A stretch of DNA of 64,000 nucleotides from Arthrobacter citreus (lineage in GTDB: Bacteria > Actinomycetota > Actinomycetes > Actinomycetales > Micrococcaceae). Location of the stretch: the NCBI RefSeq assembly GCF_038405225.1, contig NZ_CP151657.1:1302001-1366000 (forward strand). The letters are read 5' to 3'. Shown piece after piece: positions 9,245 to 18,932 of the stretch. The position numbers and the translations under genes were made by a program. How positions within the stretch are numbered: position 1 is the stretch's first letter; each line of letters opens with the position of its first letter. Under the pieces are notes generated by a model. It searched no databases. It was not told the origin of the DNA and saw only the letters and a program-made list of their open reading frames with translations.

Positions 9245-10582
9245 ATGGCTGCACAGCCCCAGGCCGAACATGCCGCAACCGGCGGATCCACCCCTGCTCC
9301 GGCCGCACGCAAGGCCGTCGTGATCGGCGGAAACCGCATCCCTTTCGCCCGCTCCGGCGGCAAGTACACCTACAGCTCCAACCAGGACATGCTGACGGCA
9401 GCCCTCGATGGGCTGGTGGCCCGTTTCGGACTCCAGGGTGAGCGCATCGGCGAGGTTGCCGGCGGCGCCGTCCTGAAGCACTCCCGGGACTTCAACCTCA
9501 CTCGCGAAGCCGTCCTCGGCTCGGCGCTGTCGGCCGAGACTCCGGCCTATGACGTACAGCAGGCCTGCGCCACCGGACTGGAAACCGTCATCAGCCTGGC
9601 CAACAAGATTAAGCTGGGCCAGCTGGAATCAGCGATCGCCGGCGGCGTCGACTCCGCGTCGGACGCCCCCATTGCCGTCAGCGAAGGCCTGCGCCGGGCG
9701 CTGCTGGACTTGTCCCGGGCCAAGACCACCAAGCAGAAGCTGGCCGCCGTCGCCAAGATCCGGCCCCGGGACCTGTCCCCGAACGCTCCCACCACCGGAG
9801 AGCCGCGCACCGGGCTGTCCATGGGCGAGCACCAGGCCCTGACCACAGCCCAGTGGAAGATCACCCGCGAGGCCCAGGATGAACTGGCGCTGGCCAGCCA
9901 CCGGAACATGGCCGCTGCCTATGACCGGGGCTTCTTCGATGACCTGATCACCCCGTACCGCGGGCTGTCCCGCGACGCCAACCTGCGCCCGGACACCACC
10001 ATGGAGAAGCTGGGCAAGTTGAAGCCCGCTTTCGGGCGCAGCCTCGGCGACGAGGCGACCATGACGGCCGGCAACTCCACTCCGCTGACCGACGGCGCGT
10101 CAGTGGTCCTCCTCGGATCCGAAGACTTTGCCCGTAACCATGACCTGCCCATCCTGGCGGACATCGTGGACGCCGAAGCCGGCGCCGTCGACTTTGTCCA
10201 TGGCAAGGATGGACTGCTCATGGCCCCGGCCTTCGCCGTGCCGCGCCTGCTGGCCCGCAACGGCCTCACGCTGGATGACTTCGATTTCTTCGAAATCCAT
10301 GAAGCCTTCGCCGGCACCGTGCTGAGCACGCTTGCGGCGTGGGAGGACGACGAATTCTGCCGCACCCGGCTGGGCCTTGAAGGTCCGCTCGGCACGGTTG
10401 ACCGCTCCAAGCTCAACGTCAACGGCTCATCGCTGGCCGCGGGACACCCCTTTGCCGCCACCGGCGGCCGGATCGTGGCCTCACTGGCGAAGATGCTGCA
10501 CGAGAAGGGCTCCGGCCGCGGCCTCATTTCCATCTGCGCCGCAGGCGGCCAGGGCCTCGTAGCGATCCTCGAGGCGCGCTGA
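9245..10582 (+). CDS. fadA: Acetyl-CoA C-acyltransferase (thiolase)
   Basis: Thiolase that cleaves 3-ketoacyl-CoA in beta-oxidation or condenses acyl-CoAs. 445 residues. The nucleophile is Cys108 in VQQACATGLETV; the C-terminal active-site sequences are GHPFAATGGR and ICAAGGQG (second Cys). ATG at 9245 follows AAGGAG with good spacing. First gene of a tight plus-strand operon with fabG and a MaoC hydratase, behind the TetR operator. The gene order matches the mycobacterial fadA2-fabG4-htdX neighbourhood, so it is probably the FadA2/FadI-type enzyme. Confidence 0.92.
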   Translation: MAAQPQAEHAATGGSTPAPAARKAVVIGGNRIPFARSGGKYTYSSNQDMLTAALDGLVARFGLQGERIGEVAGGAVLKHSRDFNLTREAVLGSALSAETPAYDVQQACATGLETVISLANKIKLGQLESAIAGGVDSASDAPIAVSEGLRRALLDLSRAKTTKQKLAAVAKIRPRDLSPNAPTTGEPRTGLSMGEHQALTTAQWKITREAQDELALASHRNMAAAYDRGFFDDLITPYRGLSRDANLRPDTTMEKLGKLKPAFGRSLGDEATMTAGNSTPLTDGASVVLLGSEDFARNHDLPILADIVDAEAGAVDFVHGKDGLLMAPAFAVPRLLARNGLTLDDFDFFEIHEAFAGTVLSTLAAWEDDEFCRTRLGLEGPLGTVDRSKLNVNGSSLAAGHPFAATGGRIVASLAKMLHEKGSGRGLISICAAGGQGLVAILEAR

Positions 10583-10584
10583 TC

Positions 10585-11925
10585 ATGAACGACGCATACC
10601 TGAACCTTGTTAACACAGGCATTACCAAGGACATCGCAAAAAAGCTGGGCCTGCCCCGGCCGTCCATCCTGCGGCGCTTCGATCCGGCCAAACCCCTGGT
10701 CCCAGGACCGGTGCTGGTCCTGGGCAAGGGCGAGGCCGCCGACGCGTTGTCCTCCCTGCTGCTCGGCTGGGACCAGGATGTCCGCCGTCATGCCACGCCC
10801 CAGGAGAAGCTCGGCGCCATCCTGCTGGTCCTCGACGCGGCTGCCGCCCCCGAGGACCTGGGCGACACAACGCTGGCCGCGGGCGCTGCCCTGCGCGACC
10901 TTGCCCCGGGCGGCCGGGTGGTCACCGTCTCCCGCCCCGCAGCCGAAGCGCAGGATCCCGAGGCGGCGGCGGCACGGCAGGGTGTTGACGGGCTGCTCCG
11001 TTCCGTCGCCCACGAGCTCCGCGGCGGCGCCACCGCCAACGGCATTGTCCTAGCCAACGGCGTTCCCGCGACGGCTCCGGGCGTGGCGGCGGCCCTGCGG
11101 TTCCTCCTGTCAGGGAAGAGCGCCTACGTGAGCGGACAGTTCATCACCGTCGGTTCCGCCGCCGGAGTCCTGCCTATGGACTGGAACGCACCGCTGGCGG
11201 GCAAAGTGGCAGTGGTGACCGGTGCTGCGCGGGGGATTGGCGCTGCCATTGCCCGGGTCCTGCACCGCGACGGCGCCACTGTGATTGTCGTTGACGTGCC
11301 GGCAGCCGGTGAACAGCTCGCCAAGGTTGCCAACGAAATCTCCGGCACCGCCCTGCAGGTGGACATCACGCGCGACGACGCCGCCGAGCGCATCTTGGCG
11401 CACGCCAAGGAACGCTACGGTCATCTGGACATCGTCATCCACAACGCCGGCATCACCCGCGACAAACTGCTGGCGAACATGGATGAATCACGCTGGCAGT
11501 CCGTTATTGCCGTGAACATCGCCTCCCAGCTCAAGATGAACCGCGCGCTGCTTGCCTCGGACACCTTCAGCTCCGAAGGGCGCATCGTGTCGCTGGCCTC
11601 CACCAGCGGCATTGCCGGAAACAGGGGCCAGACCAACTACGCCGCATCCAAGGGCGGCGTTATCGGCATGGTCCGGGCAACGGCGCCCCTGATGGCGCCG
11701 CGCGGCGGATCCATCAACGCCGTCGCGCCGGGCTTCATCGAAACGGACATGACGGCGGCAATTCCCGCCCTCACCCGCCAGGTGGCCCGCCGCCTCAGCA
11801 GCCTGCAGCAGGGCGGCCTGCCCATCGACGTGGCCGAGACCATTTCCTTCCTGGCCTCAGATGCGGCCGCCGGTGTCAACGGACAGGTTGTCCGGGTCTG
11901 CGGACAGAACATGGTGGGGGCATGA
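10585..11925 (+). CDS. fabG: 3-oxoacyl-ACP/CoA reductase, high-molecular-weight FabG (FabG4-like)
   Basis: NADPH/NADH-dependent ketoreductase. At 446 residues it is the long FabG type: an N-terminal degenerate flavodoxin-like domain (1-200) precedes a canonical SDR domain with TGAARGIG near residue 213, HNAG, and the intact catalytic YAASK with its Ser in ASTSG. The start codon is 2 bases after the thiolase stop, and the stop overlaps the next start (ATGA), so the three genes are co-translated. The FabG4 family of mycobacteria reduces CoA-linked long-chain 3-ketoacyl substrates. Confidence 0.9.
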   Translation: MNDAYLNLVNTGITKDIAKKLGLPRPSILRRFDPAKPLVPGPVLVLGKGEAADALSSLLLGWDQDVRRHATPQEKLGAILLVLDAAAAPEDLGDTTLAAGAALRDLAPGGRVVTVSRPAAEAQDPEAAAARQGVDGLLRSVAHELRGGATANGIVLANGVPATAPGVAAALRFLLSGKSAYVSGQFITVGSAAGVLPMDWNAPLAGKVAVVTGAARGIGAAIARVLHRDGATVIVVDVPAAGEQLAKVANEISGTALQVDITRDDAAERILAHAKERYGHLDIVIHNAGITRDKLLANMDESRWQSVIAVNIASQLKMNRALLASDTFSSEGRIVSLASTSGIAGNRGQTNYAASKGGVIGMVRATAPLMAPRGGSINAVAPGFIETDMTAAIPALTRQVARRLSSLQQGGLPIDVAETISFLASDAAAGVNGQVVRVCGQNMVGA

Positions 11926-12842
11926 CCGAAACCCAGCTCAGTGAGATTCCCGCTCTCGGGAAGCTCTATGTCGGCGCCGTCGGGTCGGCGGCCAAGGCAC
12001 GGCTTTCCTCCGCTGAAGCACCGCAGACGCTGCCCGAAGCCCGGCACACCGTCCGCGGCGCCCGGGTGGACCTGCAGCGGCTGGCGGACTTCCAGCGGCT
12101 CGTGCTGCACAGCGCCTCCGACTACCTGCCGTCCGGCTTTGTGCACACATTTGCGTTCCCGGTGGCGATGAGCCTGATGTCCCGGGATGACTTTCCCCTG
12201 CCGCTGCTGGGCATGGTGCATCTGAGCAACAGCGTGGAGCATCTGCGGCCCATCCACTACGCCGAACCGCTGACCGTGACGGCATGGGCTGAGAACCTGG
12301 CGGGGCACCGCTCAGGCACCTCCGTGGATCTGATCGCCGAAGTCAGCGCGGGTGGCGGGACCGACGCCGGGGACGCCGCCGTCGTCTGGCGCGGACGCTC
12401 GACCTACTTGGCCAAGGGTGTGTTCCTGCCGCGCCTTGACCGGCCGGAAGCCCGCGGCCCCCGGCCGGACTTCGTGCCTCCCGCGCCGACGGCGTTGTGG
12501 CGGCTCGGAGCCGACGCCGGGCGCAACTACGCCATGGTCTCCGGTGACTTCAACCCCATCCACCTCAGCCGCCTGTCGGCCAAGGCCCTGGGCATGAAGC
12601 GGTCGCTGGCGCACGGCATGTACCTGGCATCGCGGGTGGTTGCCGACATCGTGCAAAACCGGCAGGAACCGTACGAATGGAGCATTGACTTCGATTCCCC
12701 GGTGTTCCTGCCTGCGGCGGTGTCGCTGTCCATCTGCGATCTGGAGGGAGAGCAGGGGTATTCCGGTTCCACGTTTGTGGGCTGGAACCAGCGTTCCCTG
12801 CGCCGCCACTTTGCCGGCAGCGTCCGGGCGCTTCCGGCTTAA
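11922..12842 (+). CDS. MaoC/hot-dog dehydratase (HtdX-like)
   Basis: Probable 3-hydroxyacyl-CoA dehydratase or enoyl-CoA hydratase. 306 residues with an N-terminal degenerate and a C-terminal catalytic hot-dog domain. The C-terminal domain carries the hydratase-2 motif GDFNPIHLS...KRSLAHGMYLA, where Asp and His form the dyad. It overlaps fabG by four bases. With the thiolase, FabG and acyl-CoA oxidase it supplies the four activities of a fatty-acid oxidation or elongation cycle. Confidence 0.88.
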   Translation: MTETQLSEIPALGKLYVGAVGSAAKARLSSAEAPQTLPEARHTVRGARVDLQRLADFQRLVLHSASDYLPSGFVHTFAFPVAMSLMSRDDFPLPLLGMVHLSNSVEHLRPIHYAEPLTVTAWAENLAGHRSGTSVDLIAEVSAGGGTDAGDAAVVWRGRSTYLAKGVFLPRLDRPEARGPRPDFVPPAPTALWRLGADAGRNYAMVSGDFNPIHLSRLSAKALGMKRSLAHGMYLASRVVADIVQNRQEPYEWSIDFDSPVFLPAAVSLSICDLEGEQGYSGSTFVGWNQRSLRRHFAGSVRALPA

Positions 12843-12868
12843 CCGCTCCTCACTGTTAGGGTGCCCAC

Positions 12869-14110
12869 ATGACTGAACTGGACACGTTGCTGGACTCTTT
12901 GCTGGAGACCGCCCGGAAGCTGGATGCAGCGGACCCGCTGGCGGGCTTCCGGGACCGCTTCCTCGAAGCCGATGGGGTGAGCGCGTACCTGGACGGCAAC
13001 TCGCTGGGCCGGCCGCTGCGGGCCACCGCCGTGCACCTGCAGGACTTTGTGCGGGAGCAGTGGGGCGGCAGGCTCATCCGTGGCTGGGACGAGCAGTGGC
13101 TGGAACTGCCGCAGCGGCTCGGTGACCAGCTGGGTGCCGCGGCGCTCGGGGCTGCCCCCGGGCAGTGCATCGTGGCTGATTCCACCACCGTCCTGCTGTA
13201 CAAGCTGGCCCGGGCTGCGGTGGCTGCCCGGCCCGGGCGAACCGAGATCCTCCTGGACGCCGATAACTTCCCCACCGACCGGTACGTCATGGAGGGGATT
13301 GCGCAGGAGTGCGGGCTGACCCTGCGCTGGGTCCAGGCTGACTACGACGGCGGCGTCACGGCCGCCGCCGTAGCGGCCGCAGCGGGCCCGCAGACGGCTC
13401 TGGCGGTCTTCAGCCATGTGGCGTACCGGTCCGGCTTCCTCGCGGACGCGGGCGCCATCACCAAGGTGGTCCACGACGCCGGGGGACTGGTGCTGTGGGA
13501 TCTGTGCCATTCAGCCGGGGCGGTTCCGGCGGAACTGGATGCCTGGGGCGTGGACTACGCCACGGGCTGCAGCTACAAGTACCTCAACGGTGGTCCGGGC
13601 GCTCCGGCCTGGGCCTACGTTGCTACCCGCCACCAGGAGACTTTCGCCCAGCCGATCCAGGGCTGGCTGGGCAGCGCGGATCCCTTCGGCATGGCGCAGG
13701 GCTACGCGCCTGCCCCCGGCATCCGGCGGCTGGTGTCCGGCACGCCGCCGGTGCTCGGCATGCTGCCCCTGCAGGACATGGTGTCCCTGATCGCCGAGGC
13801 CGGCATCGATGCCGTCCGGGCGAAGTCGGTGCTGCTCACCGAGTATGCCCTGCGGGCGGTGGATGCCCTGCTGGTGCCGCACGGCGTCGTCGTGGCATCC
13901 CCACGCGGGGCGCAGCGGCGCGGCAGCCACATCACCATTGATCATCCCGCGTTCAAGGCCATCACCGCCGAGCTGTGGAAACAGGGGATCATTCCCGATT
14001 ACCGCAATCCGTCCGGAATCCGGCTGGGCCTGTCGCCGCTGTCCACGTCCTTCGAAGAAACATTCACCGGGGTTGCCGCGGTACAGGCCGAACTGCTGCG
14101 CCGCCGGTAG
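12869..14110 (+). CDS. kynU: Kynureninase
   Basis: PLP enzyme that splits kynurenine into anthranilate and alanine (tryptophan catabolism). 413 residues. Signature sequences: LDGNSLGRP near 41, STTV near 105, WDLCHSAGAVPAELD (Asp211 for PLP), and CSYKYLNGGPG with PLP Lys237, then an RLVSGTPPVL-type region. Other kyn genes are not adjacent. A TAGGGT box at 12857-12862 ends 6 bases before the ATG with no Shine-Dalgarno sequence, so it is probably leaderless and transcribed separately from the MaoC gene 26 bases upstream. Confidence 0.93.
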   Translation: MTELDTLLDSLLETARKLDAADPLAGFRDRFLEADGVSAYLDGNSLGRPLRATAVHLQDFVREQWGGRLIRGWDEQWLELPQRLGDQLGAAALGAAPGQCIVADSTTVLLYKLARAAVAARPGRTEILLDADNFPTDRYVMEGIAQECGLTLRWVQADYDGGVTAAAVAAAAGPQTALAVFSHVAYRSGFLADAGAITKVVHDAGGLVLWDLCHSAGAVPAELDAWGVDYATGCSYKYLNGGPGAPAWAYVATRHQETFAQPIQGWLGSADPFGMAQGYAPAPGIRRLVSGTPPVLGMLPLQDMVSLIAEAGIDAVRAKSVLLTEYALRAVDALLVPHGVVVASPRGAQRRGSHITIDHPAFKAITAELWKQGIIPDYRNPSGIRLGLSPLSTSFEETFTGVAAVQAELLRRR

Positions 14111-14186
14111 CCGCCGGGCGTAGCGCCGCGCGCACCGCCGTCCGCTGCAGCAGGTACCCGGTGTTTGAGCCCGGTTGGCGCCGGAA

Positions 14187-14217
14187 TTGACAATCGGCAT
14201 GTGGGGGGAGCCATAAT
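14187..14217 (+). promoter_or_regulatory. Sigma-70-type promoter of the chvE-mmsAB operon
   Basis: A consensus -35 TTGACA (14187-14192) and -10-like CATAAT (14212-14217) are separated by 19 bases, which is long. The LacI-type operator begins at the end of the -10. Confidence 0.6.
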
Positions 14218-14230
14218 GTTAGCGCTCACA
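14217..14230. promoter_or_regulatory. LacI/GalR-family operator
   Basis: TGTTAGCGCTCACA is a 14-bp palindrome with a central CG-type step and one mismatch, the standard LacI/GalR site shape. It covers the transcription start. A second short inverted repeat CACAT-CAGT-ATGTG (14227-14240) overlaps its end. The cognate repressor is not in the window. Confidence 0.75.
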
Positions 14231-14349
14231 TCAGTATGTGACGCAGTTCTCACCCCCGCAGCTGCCGGGCTCGGGAAGGGACGGCACGGCGCGTCCCCGA
14301 ACCGGCAGTTTCTCCGTTAGACAAAGATGTCCACCGAAAGGGCTCCTTC

Positions 14350-15477
14350 GTGAAAATGCGTAAACTCCTTCTCAGCGTGACGGCCGGTATCCTGGCCGTT
14401 TCCGTGGCGGGCTGCGGCTCGGGCCGCGGCGGCGCTGAAAGCGATTCCGCCGGTGATTCCGGCGACAACTCCGGCGCCCTGGTGGGCATCGCCATGCCAA
14501 CCAAGACGTCCGAACGCTGGATCAAGGACGGCGACGCCATCAAGGCCGAACTTGAAGACCTCGGTTACGAGACTTCGCTGGAATATGCCGATGACGACAT
14601 TCCCACCCAGGTCCAGCAGGTGTCCAACATGATCACCAAGGGCGCCAAGGTCCTGGTCATCGCGGCCATCGACGGCACCGCGCTCAGCGACCAGCTGGAC
14701 AGCGCAGCCGATGCCGGGATCAAGGTCATCGCCTACGACCGCCTGATCACGGGCAACGAGAACGTGGACTTCTACACCACGTTCGACAACTACACGGTGG
14801 GCGTGCAGCAGGCCACCTCGCTGCTCACCGGCCTGGGCATTCTCGACGCCGATGGCAAGGACACCGGAGCAACGGAACCGAAGAACGTCGAACTCTTCGC
14901 CGGCAGCCCGGACGACAACAACGCCAACTTCTTCTACGACGGCGCCATGGACACTCTCCAGCCTTACATCGACAAGGGAACCCTCGTGGTCCAGAGCGGC
15001 CAGACCGGCTTCACTCAGATCGCCACCCTTCGCTGGGACCCGGCCACCGCCCAGAAGCGCATGCAGAACCTGATCGCCAGCACCTACTCCGGCGGCGAGA
15101 AGGTTGACGGCGTGCTCTCCCCGTACGACGGCATCTCCCTGGGCATCATTTCCGCGCTCACCGGATCCGGCTACGCACCGGACGCCCTGCCGGTCATCAC
15201 CGGCCAGGACGCCGAGGCGGCATCCGTGAAGTCGATCATGAACAACCAGCAGTACTCCACGATCTTCAAGGACACGCGCGCCCTGGGCGAGGAGGCCGTG
15301 GACATGGTCGACGCCGTCCTCAAGGGTGAAGAACCCGAGGTCAACGACACGGAGACGTACGACAACAAGGTCAAGATTGTTCCGACCTACCTGCTGGACC
15401 CGATGGTGGTCACCAAGGACAACTACGAGGAAGTCCTCGTCGACAGCGGTTACTACGAGGCCTCCGACCTCAAGTAA
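14350..15477 (+). CDS. chvE: Multiple-monosaccharide ABC transporter, substrate-binding lipoprotein
   Basis: Extracytoplasmic sugar receptor of the ChvE/XylF type. 375 residues starting at GTG 14350 (ATG at 14356 is an alternative). The signal peptide ends in a lipobox (VSVAGC), so the mature protein is a lipid-anchored lipoprotein. The mature part begins with [13 protein letters not shown], and contains [13 protein letters not shown] and the ligand-site YDRLI, typical of periplasmic-binding-protein family 1. It is first of a three-gene operon under the LacI-type operator, followed by a strong intercistronic hairpin that should raise its mRNA level over the transporter genes. Confidence 0.93.
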   Translation: MKMRKLLLSVTAGILAVSVAGCGSGRGGAESDSAGDSGDNSGALVGIAMPTKTSERWIKDGDAIKAELEDLGYETSLEYADDDIPTQVQQVSNMITKGAKVLVIAAIDGTALSDQLDSAADAGIKVIAYDRLITGNENVDFYTTFDNYTVGVQQATSLLTGLGILDADGKDTGATEPKNVELFAGSPDDNNANFFYDGAMDTLQPYIDKGTLVVQSGQTGFTQIATLRWDPATAQKRMQNLIASTYSGGEKVDGVLSPYDGISLGIISALTGSGYAPDALPVITGQDAEAASVKSIMNNQQYSTIFKDTRALGEEAVDMVDAVLKGEEPEVNDTETYDNKVKIVPTYLLDPMVVTKDNYEEVLVDSGYYEASDLK

Positions 15478-15498
15478 CTCCCTACCACCGCGGTGGTT

Positions 15499-15530
15499 CC
15501 GGGCGGCAGCCGTACGCGGCTGCCGCCCGG
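15499..15530 (+). other. Intercistronic stem-loop between chvE and mmsA
   Basis: A perfect 14-bp inverted repeat (CCGGGCGGCAGCCG and complement) with a TACG loop and no T-run. It probably acts as a 3' mRNA stabiliser or partial terminator, giving more receptor than transporter. Confidence 0.75.
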
Positions 15531-15548
15531 CACACCGCCGGCAAGGAC

Positions 15549-17117
15549 ATGAACGTGAACGCGAATATTCTTTCCATGCGGGGAATCACCAAGTCCTTCC
15601 CCGGGGTCAAGGCGCTCCAGGACGTTTCCCTGGAGGTCCGCGAAGGCACCGTCCACGCCATCTGCGGGGAAAACGGCGCCGGGAAGTCCACCCTGATGAA
15701 GGTCCTCTCCGGGGTTTACCCGGCCGGGACCTATGAGGGCGGGATTTACCTGGAAGACGAACTCCAGGAATACAAGGACATCAAGGATTCGGAAGCGGCC
15801 GGAGTGGTGATCATTCACCAGGAGCTGGCGCTGAGCCCGTTCCTTTCCATCGCCGAGAACATCTACCTGGGCAATGAACAGTCCAAAGGCGGCTTCATCG
15901 ACTGGCACCGCACCAACCTCGAAGCCGCAAAGCTCCTGGAACGGGTGGGCCTGGCCGAAAACCCGGCAACCCGGATCCAGGACATCGGCGTCGGCAAGCA
16001 GCAGCTGGTGGAAATCGCCAAAGCCCTGTCCAAGCGGGTCAAGCTGCTCATCCTCGATGAGCCGACGGCCGCGCTGAATGACGAAGACTCCGAGCACCTC
16101 TTGGGGCTGATCAAGGACCTGCGCCGCGACGGCATCACCTGCATCATCATCAGTCACAAACTCAACGAGATTAAGTCGATCGCCGACGCCGTCACCATCA
16201 TCCGCGACGGACGGACCATCGAAACCCTGGACATGCAGGCGGACGAGATTTCCGAAGAGCGCATCATCCGCGGCATGGTGGGCCGCGACCTCAACAGCCG
16301 CTACCCGGAGCACACCCCGGTGATCGGCGAGGAAGTCCTGCGCATCGAGGACTGGACCGTGCACCACCCGCTGGACCGTTCCCGCAAGGTGGTCAGCGGC
16401 GCAAACCTGAACGTGCGCGCGGGCGAGATCGTCGGCATCGCGGGCCTGATGGGCGCCGGCCGCACCGAGCTGGCCATGAGTGTCTTCGGACGCAGCTACG
16501 GGCACAACATCAGCGGCCGGATCTACAAAAACGGCCGCGAAATCACCGTGAAAAACGTCGGGCAGGCCATCGCGCACGGGCTGGCCTATGCCACTGAAGA
16601 CCGCAAGCGGTACGGCCTGAACCTCATTGAGGACATCCGGCGCAACATCTCCGCCTCCAGCCTGAATAAACTCTCCGTCCGCGGCTGGGTGGACCCGTAC
16701 CGGGAACACCTGACGGCGGAGAAATACCGGACCAGCATGAACATCAAGGCACCCTCGGTGCTGGCACTGACCGGAAAGCTGTCCGGTGGAAACCAGCAAA
16801 AGGTCGTGCTGTCCAAGTGGATCCACACCAACCCCGACGTGCTGATTCTTGACGAGCCCACCCGAGGCATCGACATCGGCGCGAAGTACGAGATTTACAC
16901 CATCATCAATGAACTGGCGGACCAGGGTAAGGCGATCATCGTGATCTCCTCCGAGCTGCCGGAACTGCTGGGAATCTGCGACCGCATTTACACCCTGGCC
17001 GAAGGCCGCATCACCGCCGACGTCCCGCGGGAAAAAGCGACCGCCGAATACCTCATGCAATACATGACCCGTGATGCCAGGACTCCTGCAGCCGCGACAG
17101 ACAAGGAACGCCAATGA
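15549..17117 (+). CDS. mmsA: Multiple-monosaccharide ABC transporter, ATP-binding protein
   Basis: Duplicated ATPase subunit (522 residues) powering sugar import. First nucleotide-binding domain: Walker [10 protein letters not shown], Walker [12 protein letters not shown]. Second domain: a degenerate Walker [10 protein letters not shown], an intact signature LSGGNQQK and [12 protein letters not shown]. This RbsA-like asymmetry is usual in carbohydrate uptake class 2 ATPases. ATG at 15549 follows AAGGA. Its stop overlaps the permease start by four bases. Confidence 0.94.
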   Translation: MNVNANILSMRGITKSFPGVKALQDVSLEVREGTVHAICGENGAGKSTLMKVLSGVYPAGTYEGGIYLEDELQEYKDIKDSEAAGVVIIHQELALSPFLSIAENIYLGNEQSKGGFIDWHRTNLEAAKLLERVGLAENPATRIQDIGVGKQQLVEIAKALSKRVKLLILDEPTAALNDEDSEHLLGLIKDLRRDGITCIIISHKLNEIKSIADAVTIIRDGRTIETLDMQADEISEERIIRGMVGRDLNSRYPEHTPVIGEEVLRIEDWTVHHPLDRSRKVVSGANLNVRAGEIVGIAGLMGAGRTELAMSVFGRSYGHNISGRIYKNGREITVKNVGQAIAHGLAYATEDRKRYGLNLIEDIRRNISASSLNKLSVRGWVDPYREHLTAEKYRTSMNIKAPSVLALTGKLSGGNQQKVVLSKWIHTNPDVLILDEPTRGIDIGAKYEIYTIINELADQGKAIIVISSELPELLGICDRIYTLAEGRITADVPREKATAEYLMQYMTRDARTPAAATDKERQ

Positions 17118-18361
17118 GCACTCTCACCGACCAGGGGGCGCCCGCCGGGGCCCCGGCACCCAAGCAACGTCCGGCAGGGATTGTCGGCACTGCCCTGAAC
17201 TACCTGACCGGGCAGCTGCGCCAGGTGGGCCTGTTCATCGCGCTGATCGCGATCATCATCTTCTTCCAAATCACCACCAACGGGATCACCCTGGCCCCGA
17301 TCAACGTATCCAACCTGATCATCCAGAACAGCTACATCCTGATCCTCGCCGTCGGCATGGTGCTGGTGATCATCGCCGGACACATTGACCTCTCCGTTGG
17401 CTCCGTCGTCGCCTTCACCGGAGCAGCGGCCGGCGTCATGATCACCCAGTGGGGCCTGCCCTGGTGGATGGCCGCCATCCTGTGCCTCTTCCTGGGCGCC
17501 GCCGTCGGAGCCTGGCAGGGATTCTGGATTGCCTACTTCGGGATTCCGGCGTTCATCGTCACCCTGGCGGGCATGCTGACCTTCCGCGGACTGACCCAGA
17601 TCGTCCTGCAGAATCAGCAGATCTCGCCCTTCCCCGACAAATTCCGGGACCTGGGCAGCGGATTCCTGCCCGACCTTGGCGGAGGCACCAGTTTCCTGGA
17701 GCCGCTGACGGTCATCATCGGCGTGCTGTCCGCAGCGGCCCTGGTGGGCTCGGGCATCCGCCAGCGGATGATCCGCCGCCGCCACCAGCTCGTTGACGAG
17801 CCGATCCTCTGGTTCGCTGCCAAGCTTCTGCTGACCGCCGGCCTGATCCTGTTCATCACGTACCTGCTGGCCAGCTACCGCGGCACGCCCATTGTCCTGG
17901 TCATCCTGGGGCTGCTGACGGTTGGATATTCCGCCGTCATGAACCGCAGCGTATGGGGCCGTCACATCTACGCCATGGGCGGGAACCTGCACGCAGCGGA
18001 TCTCTCCGGCATCAACACCAAGCGGACCACGTTCACCGTCTTCATCAACATGGGTGTCCTGGCCGCACTGGCCGGCCTGGTCTTCACCGCGCAGCTGAAC
18101 CTGGCCAGCCCCAAGGCCGGTGAAGGCTTTGAACTTGATGCCATTGCGGCCGTCTTTATTGGCGGCGCCGCGGTCACCGGCGGTATCGGCCGTGTGACCG
18201 GAGCCATCATTGGCGGGCTGATCATCGGCATCCTGAACAACGGAATGTCCATCATGGGCGTCGGCACCGAATACCAGCAGCTGATCAAGGGCCTTGTGCT
18301 CCTGGCCGCCGTGGCCTTCGATGTCTTCAACAAGCGCCGCGGATCCACCTCGATCACCTAG
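17114..18361 (+). CDS. mmsB: Multiple-monosaccharide ABC transporter, permease
   Basis: Inner-membrane permease of 415 residues with about ten hydrophobic segments and the conserved family sequence [15 protein letters not shown] near residue 94. The long hydrophilic insert around residues 212-228 is typical of the GguB/MmsB group rather than RbsC. Translationally coupled to mmsA; last gene of the operon and followed by a strong hairpin. Confidence 0.93.
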   Translation: MSTLTDQGAPAGAPAPKQRPAGIVGTALNYLTGQLRQVGLFIALIAIIIFFQITTNGITLAPINVSNLIIQNSYILILAVGMVLVIIAGHIDLSVGSVVAFTGAAAGVMITQWGLPWWMAAILCLFLGAAVGAWQGFWIAYFGIPAFIVTLAGMLTFRGLTQIVLQNQQISPFPDKFRDLGSGFLPDLGGGTSFLEPLTVIIGVLSAAALVGSGIRQRMIRRRHQLVDEPILWFAAKLLLTAGLILFITYLLASYRGTPIVLVILGLLTVGYSAVMNRSVWGRHIYAMGGNLHAADLSGINTKRTTFTVFINMGVLAALAGLVFTAQLNLASPKAGEGFELDAIAAVFIGGAAVTGGIGRVTGAIIGGLIIGILNNGMSIMGVGTEYQQLIKGLVLLAAVAFDVFNKRRGSTSIT

Positions 18362-18419
18362 CGGGAAGATCACCCGCCGATAACCGGCGGAGCAGGAATC
18401 CCGCGGACCGCGGAACGTC

Positions 18420-18457
18420 AAAGTGGCCGGCACCCATCATTGGGTGCCGGCCACTTT
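18420..18457. terminator. Bidirectional terminator between mmsB and the universal stress gene
   Basis: A perfect 17-bp inverted repeat with a TCAT loop, with AAA at one foot and TTT at the other, sits between two convergent genes. Confidence 0.88.
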
Positions 18458-18487
18458 CACGTTTACGCAGGTATTGCCCGCCGGCTG

Positions 18488-18892
18488 CTAGCCGTTGGCC
18501 TTAACCGCCAGGACCGGGCAGTCGGACTGGAGCAGCACCCGCTGTGCGGTGCTGCCCAGGAGCATCTTTCCCACCGGGGTGCGGCGCCGCAGGCCTAGGA
18601 CGATGAGCTCGACGCCGGGAGCGTCAGCGGCCTTGAGGATCTCCTCCGCCGGATCGTAGTCGCCCACCGGATGGATTAGATCGTAGGACATACCGGCTGC
18701 GCGCAGCTCTGCCTCAAGCTTTTCAAGCGCGGCGTTGTTGGCGTCTTCCTGTTCCTGATGGTGCAGCCCGTGGCGGGGAAAGGCCACGTTGACAATGACC
18801 AGCTGCGCCGAGCGCGCACTGGCCTCCCTGCGGGCGGCGTCCAGCGCGGCCGTCCCCTCGGGGGTGGGAAGAAATCCGACGACAATACTCAT
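18488..18892 (-). CDS. Universal stress protein, UspA family
   Basis: 134-residue single-domain Usp. Starts MSIVVGFLPTPEG and ends with the ATP-loop sequence near GLRRRTPVGKMLLGSTAQRVL (the expected G-x2-G-x9-G-S/T spacing is only partly kept) and CPVLAVK. Lies 40 bases downstream of the permease gene on the same strand, so it is probably co-transcribed with it. A stress or nucleotide-sensing role is inferred from the family. Confidence 0.9.
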   Translation of the reverse strand: MSIVVGFLPTPEGTAALDAARREASARSAQLVIVNVAFPRHGLHHQEQEDANNAALEKLEAELRAAGMSYDLIHPVGDYDPAEEILKAADAPGVELIVLGLRRRTPVGKMLLGSTAQRVLLQSDCPVLAVKANG

Positions 18893-18932
18893 GGTGCTCC
18901 TGACCTAGGGGTGGAAAAGCGGGGTGAGGGAA

